Assembly: GCA_016223135.1 (NCBI GenBank)
Contig: JACRPQ010000013.1
Span: forward strand, 62,001 to 126,000
From: Chloroflexota bacterium
GTDB lineage: Bacteria > Chloroflexota > Anaerolineae > Anaerolineales > Villigracilaceae
Length of the DNA stretch: 64,000 nt
Reading direction: 5' to 3'
Positions 1 to 10,160 of the stretch are shown here, piece by piece (position 1 is the stretch's first letter; every line of letters starts with the position of its first letter). The translations under genes were made by a program, and so were the position numbers. The notes beneath the pieces are model-generated. The model ran no database searches and was not told the DNA's origin. It saw only the letters and a list, made by a program, of their open reading frames with translations.

Positions 1-1
1 T

Positions 2-790
2 GGTTCCGGTTCTACCGAAGTCACCGCCGTGCGCGACGTCTCCCTCGCGGTCCGCCCGGGCGAGATCGTTCTCATCATGGGTCCTTCCGGTTCAGGCAAG
101 ACCACGCTGCTCTCAATGCTCGGCGCGCTGCTCAAACCGACCGAAGGCGCGATTCAGTTGAACGGCACGACCATCAGCGCGCTGGCAGAAAACCGCCTGC
201 CGGATATTCGCCTCAAACAATTCGGTTTCATCTTTCAGGATTTCAACCTGCTCTCGGCGTTGACCGCATTGGAGAATGTTGCCATTGTGGCGGAACTCGC
301 GGGAGTCAAATCGGGTGAGGCGAGACGAAAAGCCGCTTCGCTCCTGACCGAATTGGGACTCGGCGAACGACTGCATTTCCTCCCCGAAAAATTATCCGGC
401 GGCGAAAAGCAGCGCGTCGCCATCGCCCGCGCCCTGGTCAACGACCCCAGCCTGATCCTTGCCGACGAGCCGACCGCGAATCTCGATTCAAAAATTGGTC
501 ACGAGATCATGCGCCTGCTCAGACGAATCGCCAAGGAACAAGGTCGCAGTGTGGTCATCGTCTCGCACGACCAGCGCATCAAAGACATCGCCGACCGCGT
601 GCTGTGGCTGGAGGATGGCGAGTTCAAAGAAACCGTAACCATGGCAATTGATCCAGTCTGCGGCATGTCGGTGGAACGGGAGAAGGCAGTCAGCGTGGAA
701 TGGAAGGGGAAAGCGTACTCGTTTTGCGCGAAAGGCTGCCGGGACGAATTCATGAGTAACCCGCAAAAGTTCATCACGGTCGTTTCATAA
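2..790 (+). CDS. ABC transporter ATPase (LolD/MacB type) with C-terminal YHS domain, 5' partial
   Basis: The gene enters from the left edge: codons before the GTG at 29 are in frame and read [10 protein letters not shown], normal for this family, so the true start lies outside the window. The ATPase half has Walker A (GPSGSGKTT), Q-loop (FQDFNLL), signature (LSGGEKQR) and Walker B ([12 protein letters not shown]), as in LolD/MacB ATPases that power lipoprotein release or tripartite efflux. The last ~45 residues form a YHS/TRASH-like metal-binding module ([16 protein letters not shown]), normally found in copper or heavy-metal proteins. The fusion suggests metal-linked transport, but that is inference. 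The permease partner is presumably upstream and is not visible. Confidence 0.85.
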   Translation, partial: GSGSTEVTAVRDVSLAVRPGEIVLIMGPSGSGKTTLLSMLGALLKPTEGAIQLNGTTISALAENRLPDIRLKQFGFIFQDFNLLSALTALENVAIVAELAGVKSGEARRKAASLLTELGLGERLHFLPEKLSGGEKQRVAIARALVNDPSLILADEPTANLDSKIGHEIMRLLRRIAKEQGRSVVIVSHDQRIKDIADRVLWLEDGEFKETVTMAIDPVCGMSVEREKAVSVEWKGKAYSFCAKGCRDEFMSNPQKFITVVS

Positions 791-913
791 TACTTGCCAA
801 ATCGCACAGTTCGTGAATCCAGCGCCGCCATGCGCCATTTTGCTTATTTGTTGCACTAGCAGAATGGCGCTAGTACTTTCATGTCCGGGGAAATATCATC
901 AGGCAGACAAAAA

Positions 914-1924
914 ATGAAACGGATATTCAATATACTTTTGCTGGTTGGCAGTCTTGCGTCTGTGGCGGCTGCCATCTTTGTGGTTTCGGTAAAGCCCGCT
1001 TCAACCGTTGCCGCGCCGACTCTTCCGCCGGAATCAACTGTCCCGCCCGCACTGCCGCCACTCGATACAAATCCTTCCACCGTATCACTAGAGGGTGGCA
1101 TCCCGCGCTTCCTGCAATTAAAAACCAACCGGACGGATGGAGCCGGTTACGAAGTAACGGAATATGTAGTGAAAAGGGGTGATTCGCCCTGGTCCATTGC
1201 GCAGAAGTTCGATCTCAAACCGGAAACGATCCTGTGGGGGAATCCCAAACTGAACGCGGCGGCAGGCAGTCTGAAAACCGGCGACGTACTGATAATTCTT
1301 CCGGTGGACGGTGTTCTGCATGTTGCCGAAGAGGGGGATACCCTTGAAAAAATTGCGAGCCAGCATGAAGCCACTGTGCAGGAAATTTATGAATACTTTG
1401 GTAACGACTTTGATTTGACCCTGCCTCCACAATTGACGCCTGGGCAGCAGGTCATCGTTCCCAACGGAATCAGCCCCATCGCCTGGTCGGAGGCGCAGGT
1501 GCCGATTGCCGCCCAAAGCGGAGTCCGAGGCGGTTATTCTGGGAATGTCCCCAATTTGGGAAGCGGTTATTTCAGTTGGCCCGTCAATGGATACGTCCTT
1601 ACGCAGGAATATTGGAGCGGTCATCCCGGCCTCGATCTGGCGACCGATTTCCGTCAGCCCATCTTCGCCTCCGACAGCGGTACGGTGGTCTTCTCCGGCT
1701 GGGATGACACCGGTTATGGCTACTTTATCATCCTCGATCATGGAAACGGATATAAAACCACCTACGGGCACAATGAGGCAAACCTGGTATCGGTTGGACA
1801 AACCGTTGTTCAGGGACAGCAAATCGCCGAGGCGGGCAGCACCGGGAACTCCACCGGCGATCACCTCGACTTCCGCATTCTGTACAACGGCGTTTTCCTC
1901 AACCCGCTGGATTATTTGCCCTGA
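914..1924 (+). CDS. LysM-containing M23 family peptidoglycan endopeptidase
   Basis: The protein has an N-terminal membrane anchor or signal (MKRIFNILLLVGSLASVAAA), a Pro-rich linker, two LysM modules (around VKRGDSPWSIAQKF and VAEEGDTLEKIAS) and a C-terminal M23 domain (GHPGLDLATDF, YGHNEANL, GDHLDFRI, NPLDYLP). The family cuts peptidoglycan cross-links, or acts as a wall-binding activator, outside the membrane. The Zn ligands H-x3-D and a later H are present, but the usual final HLHF motif reads HLDF, so activity may be altered. The ATG at 914 is preferred over 881 because it places the hydrophobic segment at the N-terminus. A broken wall-enzyme gene follows directly. Confidence 0.87.
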   Translation: MKRIFNILLLVGSLASVAAAIFVVSVKPASTVAAPTLPPESTVPPALPPLDTNPSTVSLEGGIPRFLQLKTNRTDGAGYEVTEYVVKRGDSPWSIAQKFDLKPETILWGNPKLNAAAGSLKTGDVLIILPVDGVLHVAEEGDTLEKIASQHEATVQEIYEYFGNDFDLTLPPQLTPGQQVIVPNGISPIAWSEAQVPIAAQSGVRGGYSGNVPNLGSGYFSWPVNGYVLTQEYWSGHPGLDLATDFRQPIFASDSGTVVFSGWDDTGYGYFIILDHGNGYKTTYGHNEANLVSVGQTVVQGQQIAEAGSTGNSTGDHLDFRILYNGVFLNPLDYLP

Positions 1925-1936
1925 GCGAGATCAGCC

Positions 1937-2147
1937 ATGTCTCGCATGTCCCGCCGTGATTTTCTCAAAATAAGCGCCTCAACGCTTACGGGGCTGGCAT
2001 GATAATTTTGGCACACTCATGAACCGCGGCTGCGTGAACATGCGTATTGAAGAAGCCGAATGGCTGTGTCGCTGGGCGCGTCCATTGCACGATGCTAATC
2101 GTATCTATACTCCTGGCTATGGAACGCTGGTGGCGATTACCCCGTAA
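1937..2147 (+). pseudogene. L,D-transpeptidase (YkuD) remnant: Tat signal joined to the catalytic C-terminus by deletion
   Basis: Thirteen bases after the M23 gene an ATG opens a perfect twin-arginine start (MSRMSRRDFLKISAS), which stops at 2000 after 21 residues. From about 1998, in another frame, the sequence reads HDNFGTLMNRGCVNM and EEAEWLCRWARP and ends at TAA 2145-2147. That is the catalytic His/Cys region and C-terminus of YkuD transpeptidases, which make 3-3 peptidoglycan cross-links. The signal and the end of the enzyme survive, but the middle is deleted and the frame shifted. The gene is almost certainly non-functional. Confidence 0.72.
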
Positions 2148-2295
2148 CCAATATTTTGCCACATCGCGATTTGGTTTGGAAAGCAATAGGTGGCGTACAA
2201 GGAGTATGCATGTTTCGGGATAAGCGATCTGTTGCCCATCATTCCTACTGTTGCAAACAATGCTCATCTTCAGACAAAGGCTGGTGAAGTAAATG

Positions 2296-2334
2296 AATCG
2301 AAAGCGGCAGAGATGTTCTCTGCCGCTTTCGATT
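2296..2334. terminator. Perfect 18-bp hairpin followed by T-run
   Basis: The arms AATCGAAAGCGGCAGAGA and its exact complement are separated by 3 bases and followed by TTTTTG. It would terminate rightward transcripts from the M23 and transpeptidase region. The left arm shares AAAGCGGCAGAGAT with bases 11401-11414, next to the second copy of the diverged repeat. Confidence 0.75.
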
Positions 2335-2390
2335 TTTGACCTGCTTGTTAACTAAATTTTAGTCGGCAAATGCTGGGAAATGGTGTGTTT

Positions 2391-2477
2391 CCGCCACCTA
2401 CGTTCTTAAACGAAACTTATACCCATATACATGATTTGTACCTCATTGGTCAGATCTCATTGGGATATAGGGTTATT
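2391..2477 (+). repeat. Diverged direct repeat, copy 1
   Basis: This copy aligns almost without gaps to 11432-11519. Shared blocks include CCTACGTTC, AACTTATACCC and AGATCT, with an ending of the type GGATAnAGGGTnATT. Both copies can be read in one frame starting PPTF, with TYT a few residues later, so they may be remnants of one coding sequence. The product is not recognised. About 9 kb lies between the two copies. Confidence 0.5.
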
Positions 2478-2499
2478 TGTGTAGTTGTTGTAGGCTTGG

Positions 2500-2685
2500 T
2501 CATCCTAAAATAAACCAGCCTTTAGACAGTTCAAAGTTGTGCAAGATCAAGGTGCTGGTGTCGCTGAAATCGCCTGGTTCCAGAAAGAACTCGGAAGTCT
2601 CGCCATGCTTAGTAACCATAATGTGCTGGGATTGACCTGCTTCCACGCTTACATTGCGGATCGGATGGTCACGTGACCAAGAAGT
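2500..2685 (-). pseudogene. Coding remnant, unrecognised
   Basis: The minus-strand frame reads RNVSVEAGQSQHIMV, then KHGETSEFFLEPGDF and TLILHNFELSKGWFILG before TGA at 2500-2502. The composition is protein-like, but there is a stop just upstream at 2686-2688 and no convincing ATG or Shine-Dalgarno site. It looks like the C-terminal end of a decayed gene. The rest of 2148-2880 holds only the hairpin and repeat listed separately; the plus-strand frame at 2673-2888 is not convincing. Confidence 0.3.
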
Positions 2686-2880
2686 TCAGCCCATGCGTGT
2701 TGGCAGCAAGAGTCAAGGCGGCGTGGAGGCGTATTGAACCAGAAACAAGCTCAGGCGTTGGAAAGAAGCATGCTGTCCTCAAGCACGTCTATACTGACGC
2801 GGTCGTGCGCCAGCCCATGGAGTTTATCTTTAAGGATGTTTTCACACAGACCTCCGTTGGAAATGGAAGATCAGAAGATG

Positions 2881-4509
2881 TCACCTGATTCTCCTCCCGC
2901 GGCCTGCTAATCCAATGATGAATAACACCGCGGTGAGTCCCGCGTAAATAGCACTGATCTGCGGATTCGGAACTTTTTGATGAACTTGCATAAAGTCAAA
3001 GGCAGTGACGCCGTTCGCGCCCATGAACCACCAAGATAGGTAGATCACTTCGAACAGTCGCGGCGAGCCGCTCCAGGTGCCCAGGGCAAACGCCAGTGAG
3101 GGGATAAACAAAACCGCGACAAGGAATACCGAAAAGTGTTCCGTCTGATCGTTGATCAACATGCGCATGCCGGGTCCCACCAATGCCAGGATTCCAAGCA
3201 ATACACCAGACAGCCAGGCGGCTGGAACTTGCCTCTGCAATGGATGGGCGCTCGAATAGATCAATTTATATGTTTCGTGGTAGGTCTCGCGGGTTCCCAG
3301 TGAGGACCATGCCAGGACGGGCCAGAGCATCGCCAGGACGGGCACGACACGCCTGCCTCCAGGAGGACCGATCAATCCCAGCAATGAGATTGCAATCGCG
3401 ATGGCATACCACCACCAGCGTCTGCCCTTCAGCATTAACTTGAATTCAGCCAGAAGGATCGCGCCGAACCGGGAGCGCGAGACACGATCTGTGATGGGCG
3501 AAAGATTTACTTTGGAGGGAGCGGCAAAACTGGGTTCAGGAGCAGGATTCGGGATGCGACGACCCGGCAGGACCGAGCGCCAGAAGCGCTTCACTCCGGA
3601 CCCTGGGTTGGTACCAGAATCCCGAGCCGGATCGAAGCGATCAAAGGGTATGGAGGCTGTCGCTGCCAACCCGATGGCGAATATCAACCAGAACATGCGC
3701 CCCCCGATGTATGGCAGTGACCATTCCAAGCCAGACCAAACGATCACTTGCGGTACCCCGCCATATTCCGCGCCGCCGAAGTTGAAATGACCGTGGAAGG
3801 ATGGGCTGACCTGTCGCCCAATTTCCTGGAGCGCTGCCAGCGGATAAGAAAGCCCCAGTACGTCGGCATGCTGTTGAATTGTACCAATGTTATACCTGAA
3901 CATTCCGGGCAGACCGACGTAGTCCATGAAAAGCAGCCATGCGATGAAATAGATCACGTTCCCAAAACTCCCGCTTAGCGGCGGTGCGCTCTCGAACCAA
4001 ATGGCAACAGCGGCAGTTAATGCAAGCACCGGAAACCCCATCAACCAGATCGGGGCGAAGAGGTCCCAAAAATCTATTTGCAGGACTTCGGCGCGTGCCA
4101 GTTGCATGACCAGCGCCATGAGATTGAACACGACCAGCATCGTTGTGAGGGTTGCCAGGTTGCTCAGCCATTTGCCTAAGATATAGGCGGGCTTGCTGAT
4201 CGGAGTCGTCGCAACGATCTGACCCACGCGGCTCAATCGGTCGCGTTCGATGGTGTTCTTCACCAGGAAGTAACCAAATAATGGAAAGAGGATGACGGTC
4301 AGAATTCCAAATACGATTCCGATCCAGGCTGAGTTGTTGATGCCGCGCCAGGGTCCGAGTGCGAGCGCGAGAGTCGTGGAGTCGACCGGCGGAATGTAGA
4401 TATACCCAGCCAGCATGGACAGCCCAAGAATGATCAGGAAACCGGTTCGACGGGCGCGCTCGAGAAAATCCGCGCGCAGCATGTGATAGATCACTGACAG
4501 TGTATTCAT
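2881..4509 (-). CDS. ABC-2 type transporter permease
   Basis: This is a 542-residue polytopic membrane protein. It starts MNTLSVIYHMLRADFLERAR, followed by many hydrophobic segments (for example FLIILGLSMLAGYIYI, GIVFGILTVILFPLFGYF, LALTAAVAIWF and, in the C-terminal half, AIAIAISLLGLIG). The motif IVATTPISKPAYILGKW is typical of ABC-2 permeases. The start is at 4509, not the longer upstream frame, because the upstream ATPase stop overlaps this ATG by 4 bases (ATGA). Together they form an exporter in the plasma membrane; the substrate is unknown. No peptidase domain is present. Confidence 0.82.
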   Translation of the reverse strand: MNTLSVIYHMLRADFLERARRTGFLIILGLSMLAGYIYIPPVDSTTLALALGPWRGINNSAWIGIVFGILTVILFPLFGYFLVKNTIERDRLSRVGQIVATTPISKPAYILGKWLSNLATLTTMLVVFNLMALVMQLARAEVLQIDFWDLFAPIWLMGFPVLALTAAVAIWFESAPPLSGSFGNVIYFIAWLLFMDYVGLPGMFRYNIGTIQQHADVLGLSYPLAALQEIGRQVSPSFHGHFNFGGAEYGGVPQVIVWSGLEWSLPYIGGRMFWLIFAIGLAATASIPFDRFDPARDSGTNPGSGVKRFWRSVLPGRRIPNPAPEPSFAAPSKVNLSPITDRVSRSRFGAILLAEFKLMLKGRRWWWYAIAIAISLLGLIGPPGGRRVVPVLAMLWPVLAWSSLGTRETYHETYKLIYSSAHPLQRQVPAAWLSGVLLGILALVGPGMRMLINDQTEHFSVFLVAVLFIPSLAFALGTWSGSPRLFEVIYLSWWFMGANGVTAFDFMQVHQKVPNPQISAIYAGLTAVLFIIGLAGRGRRIR

Positions 4510-5405
4510 GTTTGCGCCTTTACTGGAAAAGGGGAGTGTCCGTTTGCAGAGATGATCTTGAGGTAGGCATCCTCGAACGTGGGCGCAGCACGACGCGCGG
4601 AACGATCCGGCGCGTCGTCTGCAATCACGCGCAGTTGGATCCCATCTGCCCGGCGCAGTGTGCCGCTGACCAGATATTTCTGTCTGGCTTGCATCAATTC
4701 CTGGCTGGGGATGGTCCACTCCCAAACGCGATTCTCAACACTGCTCAGGAGAGTCTCGGGCAGCGTGTTCATCAGCAGGCGTCCGTGATTGACCAGGACG
4801 ATTTGCGTAGCTGTGGCTTCGACATCTGAGACAATGTGCGTAGACAGGATCACGATCCGTTCCCCAGCCAGATCTGCGATGAGATTTCGAAAACGGACGC
4901 GCTCTTCGGGGTCCAAGCCGACTGTTGGCTCATCCACGATCAACAATTGCGGATCGTTGAGCAACGCCTGGGCGATCCCAATCCGCTGTTTCATGCCTCC
5001 TGAATAACCACCAAGAGGGCGTTTGCGCGCTTCGGTCAAGTTGACCAGTTGCAGCAACTCCTCAATCCTCCGCCGGGCAGTACGCGCGTCGAGTCCTTTG
5101 AGGGCGGCGAGATACCCCAGGAATTCCTGCGCGCTCAGGTTGGGATACACTCCGAATGATTGAGGCAGGTAGCCCAGCACTTTTCTGAGTTCGTCCGGTC
5201 GGCGGAGGATGTCGATCCCATTCCAAAGCACCCTGCCTTCCGTTGGCTGCATGATGGTTGCGAGGATGTTCATCAGGGTTGATTTTCCTGCGCCGTTGGG
5301 TCCAAGCAAACCCAGAATGCCCGGTCCGAGCCGCAGGCTGAAATCTTTCAGTCCCCAAACGCTGCCCGAATATTTTTTTCCTACACGGTCAATGACTAAA
5401 TCCAT
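4506..5405 (-). CDS. ABC-2 type transporter ATP-binding protein
   Basis: The 299-residue ATPase has Walker A (GPNGAGKST), Q-loop region (YLPQSFGVYPNLS), signature (YSGGMKQR), Walker B (LLIVDEPTVGLD) and H-loop (ILSTHIV). The extra ~85 residues after the ATPase core, with VENRVWEWTIPSQELM, are typical of the multidrug/bacteriocin-export group. It is translationally coupled to the permease by an ATGA overlap, so the two are almost certainly one exporter driven by ATP hydrolysis at the cytoplasmic face. The substrate cannot be inferred. Confidence 0.9.
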   Translation of the reverse strand: MDLVIDRVGKKYSGSVWGLKDFSLRLGPGILGLLGPNGAGKSTLMNILATIMQPTEGRVLWNGIDILRRPDELRKVLGYLPQSFGVYPNLSAQEFLGYLAALKGLDARTARRRIEELLQLVNLTEARKRPLGGYSGGMKQRIGIAQALLNDPQLLIVDEPTVGLDPEERVRFRNLIADLAGERIVILSTHIVSDVEATATQIVLVNHGRLLMNTLPETLLSSVENRVWEWTIPSQELMQARQKYLVSGTLRRADGIQLRVIADDAPDRSARRAAPTFEDAYLKIISANGHSPFPVKAQT

Positions 5406-5482
5406 TCTCTACCTGCCTTCGTATTCGTTGCGTGTCTTGCTCTCGTTGAAACCTTCAATAACAATATGATCGAGCCTGCGGC

Positions 5483-5968
5483 TTAATCGGGGAGCGGACC
5501 TAGGATTTCGATGTGATACTGAGCGCCCACTGCGGCAATGCGTTCCAGATCCAGCGGTGTATCGGGCACGGAGGTCAGATCTTTGGCCGGCTCACCCGCC
5601 TCGACCAGAAATTGGGCGAAACCCGAAGGAGTAGCCAGGATAAGGATGCGGGCTGACTCTGTTCCAACGACCCTGAAGCCATGGGGGATGTCGCGGGGCC
5701 CGAAGACATAGGTGCCCGACCTGGCATGGATTCTTTCATTGCCGCAAAATATGGTGAGTTCTCCCTCGAGGACGTAGAAGGCCTCGTGTTCGGCGTGATG
5801 GACGTGCAAAGGGGTGGCGTACCCAGGCGGGCACCACTCCTCAACAAGGTCAAACCTTTCTTCGGTTTGGGCGCCGGTCGCTTTCAACCGGGCGAGAACC
5901 CCTACACTCCAGAACGCCGGTCCTTCCTCATCTGTGAACATATAGGGATTGATTTGAGTTTCAAACAT
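5483..5968 (-). CDS. Cupin-domain protein
   Basis: This is a single-domain cupin of 161 residues. Motif 1 is GYATPLHVHHAEHEAFYVLEG, cut here for length to PLHVHHAEHEAFYVLEGE, with the metal-ligand pattern H-x-H-x(n)-E. Motif 2 is FGPRDIPHGFRV, with the last His. Such proteins are small metal-dependent enzymes or sensors, and the substrate cannot be predicted. It lies on the minus strand upstream of the exporter pair and divergent from the large regulator gene, so a shared regulatory region around 5969-6142 is plausible. Confidence 0.8.
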   Translation of the reverse strand: MFETQINPYMFTDEEGPAFWSVGVLARLKATGAQTEERFDLVEEWCPPGYATPLHVHHAEHEAFYVLEGELTIFCGNERIHARSGTYVFGPRDIPHGFRVVGTESARILILATPSGFAQFLVEAGEPAKDLTSVPDTPLDLERIAAVGAQYHIEILGPLPD

Positions 5969-6142
5969 ACTGCCTCCTCAAGGTAAAAGAGATTTGTGAC
6001 CAACAGGGGAACGAACGATGGACAGATTAAAAATCGAAAACCGGTGTTGTAGGTGTCGCAAACCCGCACAAAAAGGAGGACAAAACGATTACAATTATCC
6101 AGATTGTTGGATTATTGGTATGCCATTGGGAACAAATCGAGC

Positions 6143-8761
6143 ATGGACAGCCTAATTTCATTTGGCGCCTGGCTCAGGCGCCGCCGCAAAGCGCTTGACC
6201 TGACTCAGCAACAATTGGCGGACCGCATTGGATGCTCCCTCTCGGCTTTGCAAAAGATTGAGCGCGATACGCGCCGCCCTTCGCGTCAATTGGCTGAACT
6301 GCTCGCAACGCATTTGAATATTCCAGAGAATCAGCGGGGGTTGTTTTTGAAAATCGCCCGGGCCGAAAAGGCGGTGGACAGCCTTGACTCGCTCGCATTG
6401 ACATCTATTTCGGAATCTGCCCCCATTTCCGATTCCGAATTTCGTCCATACAGTGTGCCGCTCCCGCTAACTCCCATCATTGGCCGCGAACATGAACTAA
6501 ACCTGGTGAAGCAGCGTCTTCGAGAACCCCAGAGCCGCCTATTGACTTTGACAGGACCCGGAGGCGTTGGCAAAACATGCCTGGCGCTGGAAGCGGCGCA
6601 TCAGCTGCGGGACACCTTTCGTCACGGCGCCTGTGCGGCCTCACTGGCTGGCACAAGTTCCCCCGCGTTTATCGTGCCCGCGATCGCCGATTCTCTGGGA
6701 CTCAATTTTTCCGGCGCAACGGATCTCAGGGAGCAGTTGCTGAATTTCCTGGGGGATAAACAGATTTTGCTGGTCCTTGATAACCTGGAACATCTGTTGG
6801 AGGGTATCGAGTGGCTGGATGACCTTCTCGAACGTGCGCCAAACGTCAAACTGCTTGTTACCTCTCGTGAGCGACTCAATCTGCGCGCGGAATGGATCTT
6901 CGAGGTGGCTGGGCTGCCTGTCCCTGCAACAATCGAAACGGACAACCCTGAGTCGAACAGCGCCGTGGCATTATTTGCCCGGCGGGCCAGGCAGACGAAT
7001 CTGGACTTTTCTCTCGCGGCAGATGATTTGCCTCCGCTAAAACGCATCTGCCAGCTTGTTGATGGATTGCCGCTTGGACTGGAACTCGCCGCGACCTGGG
7101 TGCGGGTGATGTCGGTGAGGGAAATCGCCCGCGAGATCGAACGGAGCGTGGATTTTCTCACTACAACCGCGCGCGATGTGCCGGAACGCCACCGCTCCAT
7201 CCGCGCGGTATTCGACCATTCGTGGAATCTGCTCTCTGAAGAAGAACGCTCGACGATCATGCATCTTTCCGTATTTCGCGGCGGGTTTACGCGTTCAGCG
7301 GCAGAGCAGGTGTCAGGGGCATCCCTCTCCCTGCTTTCCTCTCTGGCTGCAAAATCCCTGATCCGGCGTGACTCTACCGGCAGGTTCGACCAGCACGAGC
7401 TGATTCGGCAATATGCCCGTGACCATCTCATTCGATCCGGTCAATTGGACGATGTCTGCGACCGGCATCTCGCCTTCTTTTTGTCACTTGCCGAGGAATC
7501 CAAATCAGAATTGCGCGGCTCCGAACAACTGGGTTGGTTGAACCGTTTGGAGCATGAACAGGATAACTTTCGAGCGGCGCTTGAATGGTCATTGAGACAT
7601 GAAGGCTCCACGGATAACATATCCCCTGCCGTGGAACAAACCATGCAGGCGGCTCTCAAACTGGCAGGCGCACTTTACCTGTTTTGGCGAAGGGGGGGCA
7701 AATGGAGTGAAGGCCGCAAATGGCTTCAGCGTGCTTTGACCCAGTCGGCGAGGTTGCCGGTCACCCGTGAGCGCGTCGAGGCGCTGGATGCTGCCGTACT
7801 TCTTGCTGTCGAACAGGCTGACACACAGGCCGCGCGCCAACTGGCGGAAGAAAACCTCACGCTGACACGGCGGATCGGCGATCCGTACGACTTTGCCCGC
7901 GCCATCAATTCTCTGGGACTGGTGTTTTGGAAACAGAAGGATTTTGACACGGCGCGCTCTTACTGCCAACAGGCACTGGTTGAATTCCGCAAACTGGACA
8001 GACCACTCGATGTTGCCGACACACTGCGCGCCCTAGGACATATTGCCACAAATCAGGATGACCTTGAACCGGCTCAAATGTATCTGGAGGAGTGCCAGGT
8101 CATTTTTCACGAGCACCATAACCAGATCGAGGCTCATGCCGCATTGAGCGATCTGGGGCTTCTGGCATATTTGCGCCAGGATTTCCCAACCGCGCTGTCG
8201 CGTCTCCAGAAAAGTCTGGAGTTCTTTCGTGAACTCGGACAGGTGGAAGGCGCCTCGCTGGCACTGAATAGACTGGGGGATGTCGCACGCTGTCAGAACG
8301 ATTACAACAAAGCAAAACAATACTATGAGGAGAGTCTACTCATGCATCGCGAGACAGGCGACAGGGACGGGATCCCAAGCGTGCTCCACAATCTGGGGTA
8401 CGTGGCACTACATCAGGGCGAGAATGCCAAAGCGATGGAATTGTTCAGGGAGGGACTTGCCATTCACATCGGGATGGGAAACCAGGCGGGCGTTGCAGAG
8501 TGTCTAGCCGGAATTGCCTCTGTGCTGACAATGCAAGGCAGCGTGGAAGACGGGGCTTGTCTGTTTGGGGTGGCTGAAGCCTTGCGCGAGAGAACAGGCG
8601 CCTCCCTCTGGCCCGCGAATCGCATCGAATATGATCGCAGTCTCGAGAGTCTCAGGCGATCCCTGGATGATTCGACTCTCGCGGCATCCTGGGCAGATGG
8701 ACGCGCCATGTCTGTTGAGCAGGCGACTGCCCGGATTTCAGACGTATATCAATATCGCTGA
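6143..8761 (+). CDS. XRE-HTH / NB-ARC ATPase / TPR transcriptional regulator
   Basis: This is an 872-residue regulator. An N-terminal XRE helix-turn-helix ([20 protein letters not shown]) is followed by an NB-ARC-type STAND ATPase with Walker A (TGPGGVGKT), Walker B ([12 protein letters not shown]), a sensor-like LVTSRERL and [11 protein letters not shown] long C-terminal array of tetratricopeptide repeats runs from about residue 540 to 830. STAND proteins oligomerise when a ligand binds the repeats. The ATG at 6143 is chosen because it begins at the HTH; the GTG frame at 6053 adds 30 basic residues with no domain. The target genes are probably local (cupin, exporter or small membrane protein), but this is inference. 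Confidence 0.85.
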   Translation: MDSLISFGAWLRRRRKALDLTQQQLADRIGCSLSALQKIERDTRRPSRQLAELLATHLNIPENQRGLFLKIARAEKAVDSLDSLALTSISESAPISDSEFRPYSVPLPLTPIIGREHELNLVKQRLREPQSRLLTLTGPGGVGKTCLALEAAHQLRDTFRHGACAASLAGTSSPAFIVPAIADSLGLNFSGATDLREQLLNFLGDKQILLVLDNLEHLLEGIEWLDDLLERAPNVKLLVTSRERLNLRAEWIFEVAGLPVPATIETDNPESNSAVALFARRARQTNLDFSLAADDLPPLKRICQLVDGLPLGLELAATWVRVMSVREIAREIERSVDFLTTTARDVPERHRSIRAVFDHSWNLLSEEERSTIMHLSVFRGGFTRSAAEQVSGASLSLLSSLAAKSLIRRDSTGRFDQHELIRQYARDHLIRSGQLDDVCDRHLAFFLSLAEESKSELRGSEQLGWLNRLEHEQDNFRAALEWSLRHEGSTDNISPAVEQTMQAALKLAGALYLFWRRGGKWSEGRKWLQRALTQSARLPVTRERVEALDAAVLLAVEQADTQAARQLAEENLTLTRRIGDPYDFARAINSLGLVFWKQKDFDTARSYCQQALVEFRKLDRPLDVADTLRALGHIATNQDDLEPAQMYLEECQVIFHEHHNQIEAHAALSDLGLLAYLRQDFPTALSRLQKSLEFFRELGQVEGASLALNRLGDVARCQNDYNKAKQYYEESLLMHRETGDRDGIPSVLHNLGYVALHQGENAKAMELFREGLAIHIGMGNQAGVAECLAGIASVLTMQGSVEDGACLFGVAEALRERTGASLWPANRIEYDRSLESLRRSLDDSTLAASWADGRAMSVEQATARISDVYQYR

Positions 8762-9151
8762 AACCAGGAAACATAAGGTTGCGATCAGGATTCCTGTGAA
8801 AGGGAGTCGAAACCAGTATTTCTTTGCAAGATACAGATAACCCGCGCCCATCACTACTGCCAGCAGGCTGAAAACTTTTGTGTCGCGGATCACGTCCATG
8901 TGCCTTGAGGCAAGCAGGATATGAGAAGCGGAAAAGATCATCGCGCCGAGACTATGGCTGGCGTTGAATCCGATCCATGCGTTCCACATGGATGTCTCCT
9001 CCGTAAGCACTGGGGAGTCGCCCTTCATTGCATCCATCACCCGGCTGTCGTGAGACGAGAAACTGTTCGTAAATATCAAGCGCTGCAAATGGAGCGTTCC
9101 CAGGATTCCGATTATCGCCGCGCCAATGATCAGTAGGATTTGCTCAAGCAT
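8738..9151 (-). CDS. Small four-helix membrane protein (LIC_13387-like)
   Basis: The 137-residue protein has about four hydrophobic segments ([71 protein letters not shown]). The GTLHL and FNASHSLG motifs match a small family of uncharacterised membrane proteins annotated LIC_13387-like. Its 3' end overlaps the convergent regulator gene by 24 bases. No catalytic motif is visible and the function is unknown. Confidence 0.7.
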   Translation of the reverse strand: MLEQILLIIGAAIIGILGTLHLQRLIFTNSFSSHDSRVMDAMKGDSPVLTEETSMWNAWIGFNASHSLGAMIFSASHILLASRHMDVIRDTKVFSLLAVVMGAGYLYLAKKYWFRLPFTGILIATLCFLVSAILIYV

Positions 9152-9226
9152 GGGTTCTCCCTATTAGCGAGTAATCAAATTTTTGGTGACAATGGGGAAT
9201 ACACCCAATTTGATGCCGCCATCGAA

Positions 9227-10084
9227 TTATCGAAGTTCCACATTTGCCAAACCTGAAAAGAAATTCGGATAAGCCGGGCTCCAACCCAATTCCAGCCGAG
9301 CCTTGGCGTTACTGCATCCCAGCGAAGGCAGGAATTTGGGTCCACCAGACTGTGGCGGGTCTGCGCCCAATTGCGCGGCGATGTGATTGAATAGGCGTTT
9401 GTAACTCACCTGTTCATCGTCCACGATGTTGTAGATGCTCCCGGCGGGCGCGTGTTCGAGCGCGGCGACGGCAGCGCGAGCCATATCAACGACATGAACT
9501 AGCGAAATCAAGTCACTTCCATCTCCCGGTATTGTTAAATTGCCCTCCCGCGCGGACTGCCGCCAGCCATCCTCCCGGCCGGTACCTGCTCCATAAAAGA
9601 TGCCTCCGCGCAGGATGCTCCATTCAATGCCGGAAGAACGCACCATCCCTTCCATGTCTGCCGCCGATTCACTGATTGGCGATACCTGCACGGGAGCGGA
9701 TTCATCCACAATCTGCTGTCCGTAATCGCCATAGAGCAGCGTGATGCTCTGTTGGATATACCGCCTCACGCCGTTCTTCAACACGGCATCGAGGAGATTA
9801 CGCGTCCCCTCGCGGCGGACACGGTCATTCAGACTCCAATCCTGGCTCCCATCTTTGGGAATCGCTGTGGCGAGATGGAATGCGGCATCACACCCATCTG
9901 CAGCGGCTTCCAGGCTGCTGCGGTCGAAGATATCCCCGCTTCTTACCTCGACCCCAGCCTGTTCCAGCAATCTGACGCTTTGACTCCGCCGGACAATTGC
10001 GCGAACATGATGTCCGCGTTCCAATAAACGCGGAATCACAATTCTTCCCAAAACGCCGGTCGCTCCAACTATCAATACGTTCAT
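9227..10084 (-). CDS. NAD(P)-dependent epimerase/dehydratase (atypical SDR)
   Basis: The 285-residue Rossmann protein has an N-terminal dinucleotide motif GATGVLG, a second-strand RAIVRR, an acidic residue after GDIFD, and the SIYNIVDDEQ motif common in extended or atypical SDRs. It probably catalyses an NAD(P)H-dependent reduction or epimerisation of a small or sugar-like molecule in the cytoplasm. A canonical YxxxK is not obvious: the position is occupied by the SITLLYGDYG region, so catalysis could differ. Nothing in the surroundings narrows the substrate. Confidence 0.82.
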   Translation of the reverse strand: MNVLIVGATGVLGRIVIPRLLERGHHVRAIVRRSQSVRLLEQAGVEVRSGDIFDRSSLEAAADGCDAAFHLATAIPKDGSQDWSLNDRVRREGTRNLLDAVLKNGVRRYIQQSITLLYGDYGQQIVDESAPVQVSPISESAADMEGMVRSSGIEWSILRGGIFYGAGTGREDGWRQSAREGNLTIPGDGSDLISLVHVVDMARAAVAALEHAPAGSIYNIVDDEQVSYKRLFNHIAAQLGADPPQSGGPKFLPSLGCSNAKARLELGWSPAYPNFFSGLANVELR

Positions 10085-10160
10085 GGCAGGCTCCTTTTAC
10101 TGAATTCATTCAATGATATGAGAATAATCACGCGAGTTTGCTTGCATCACCCGGAATCGA

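Noticed and set aside
2673-2888. 71-residue plus-strand frame
   Set aside because: No ribosome site and no protein-like pattern; it overlaps a minus-strand coding remnant and the end of the permease gene.
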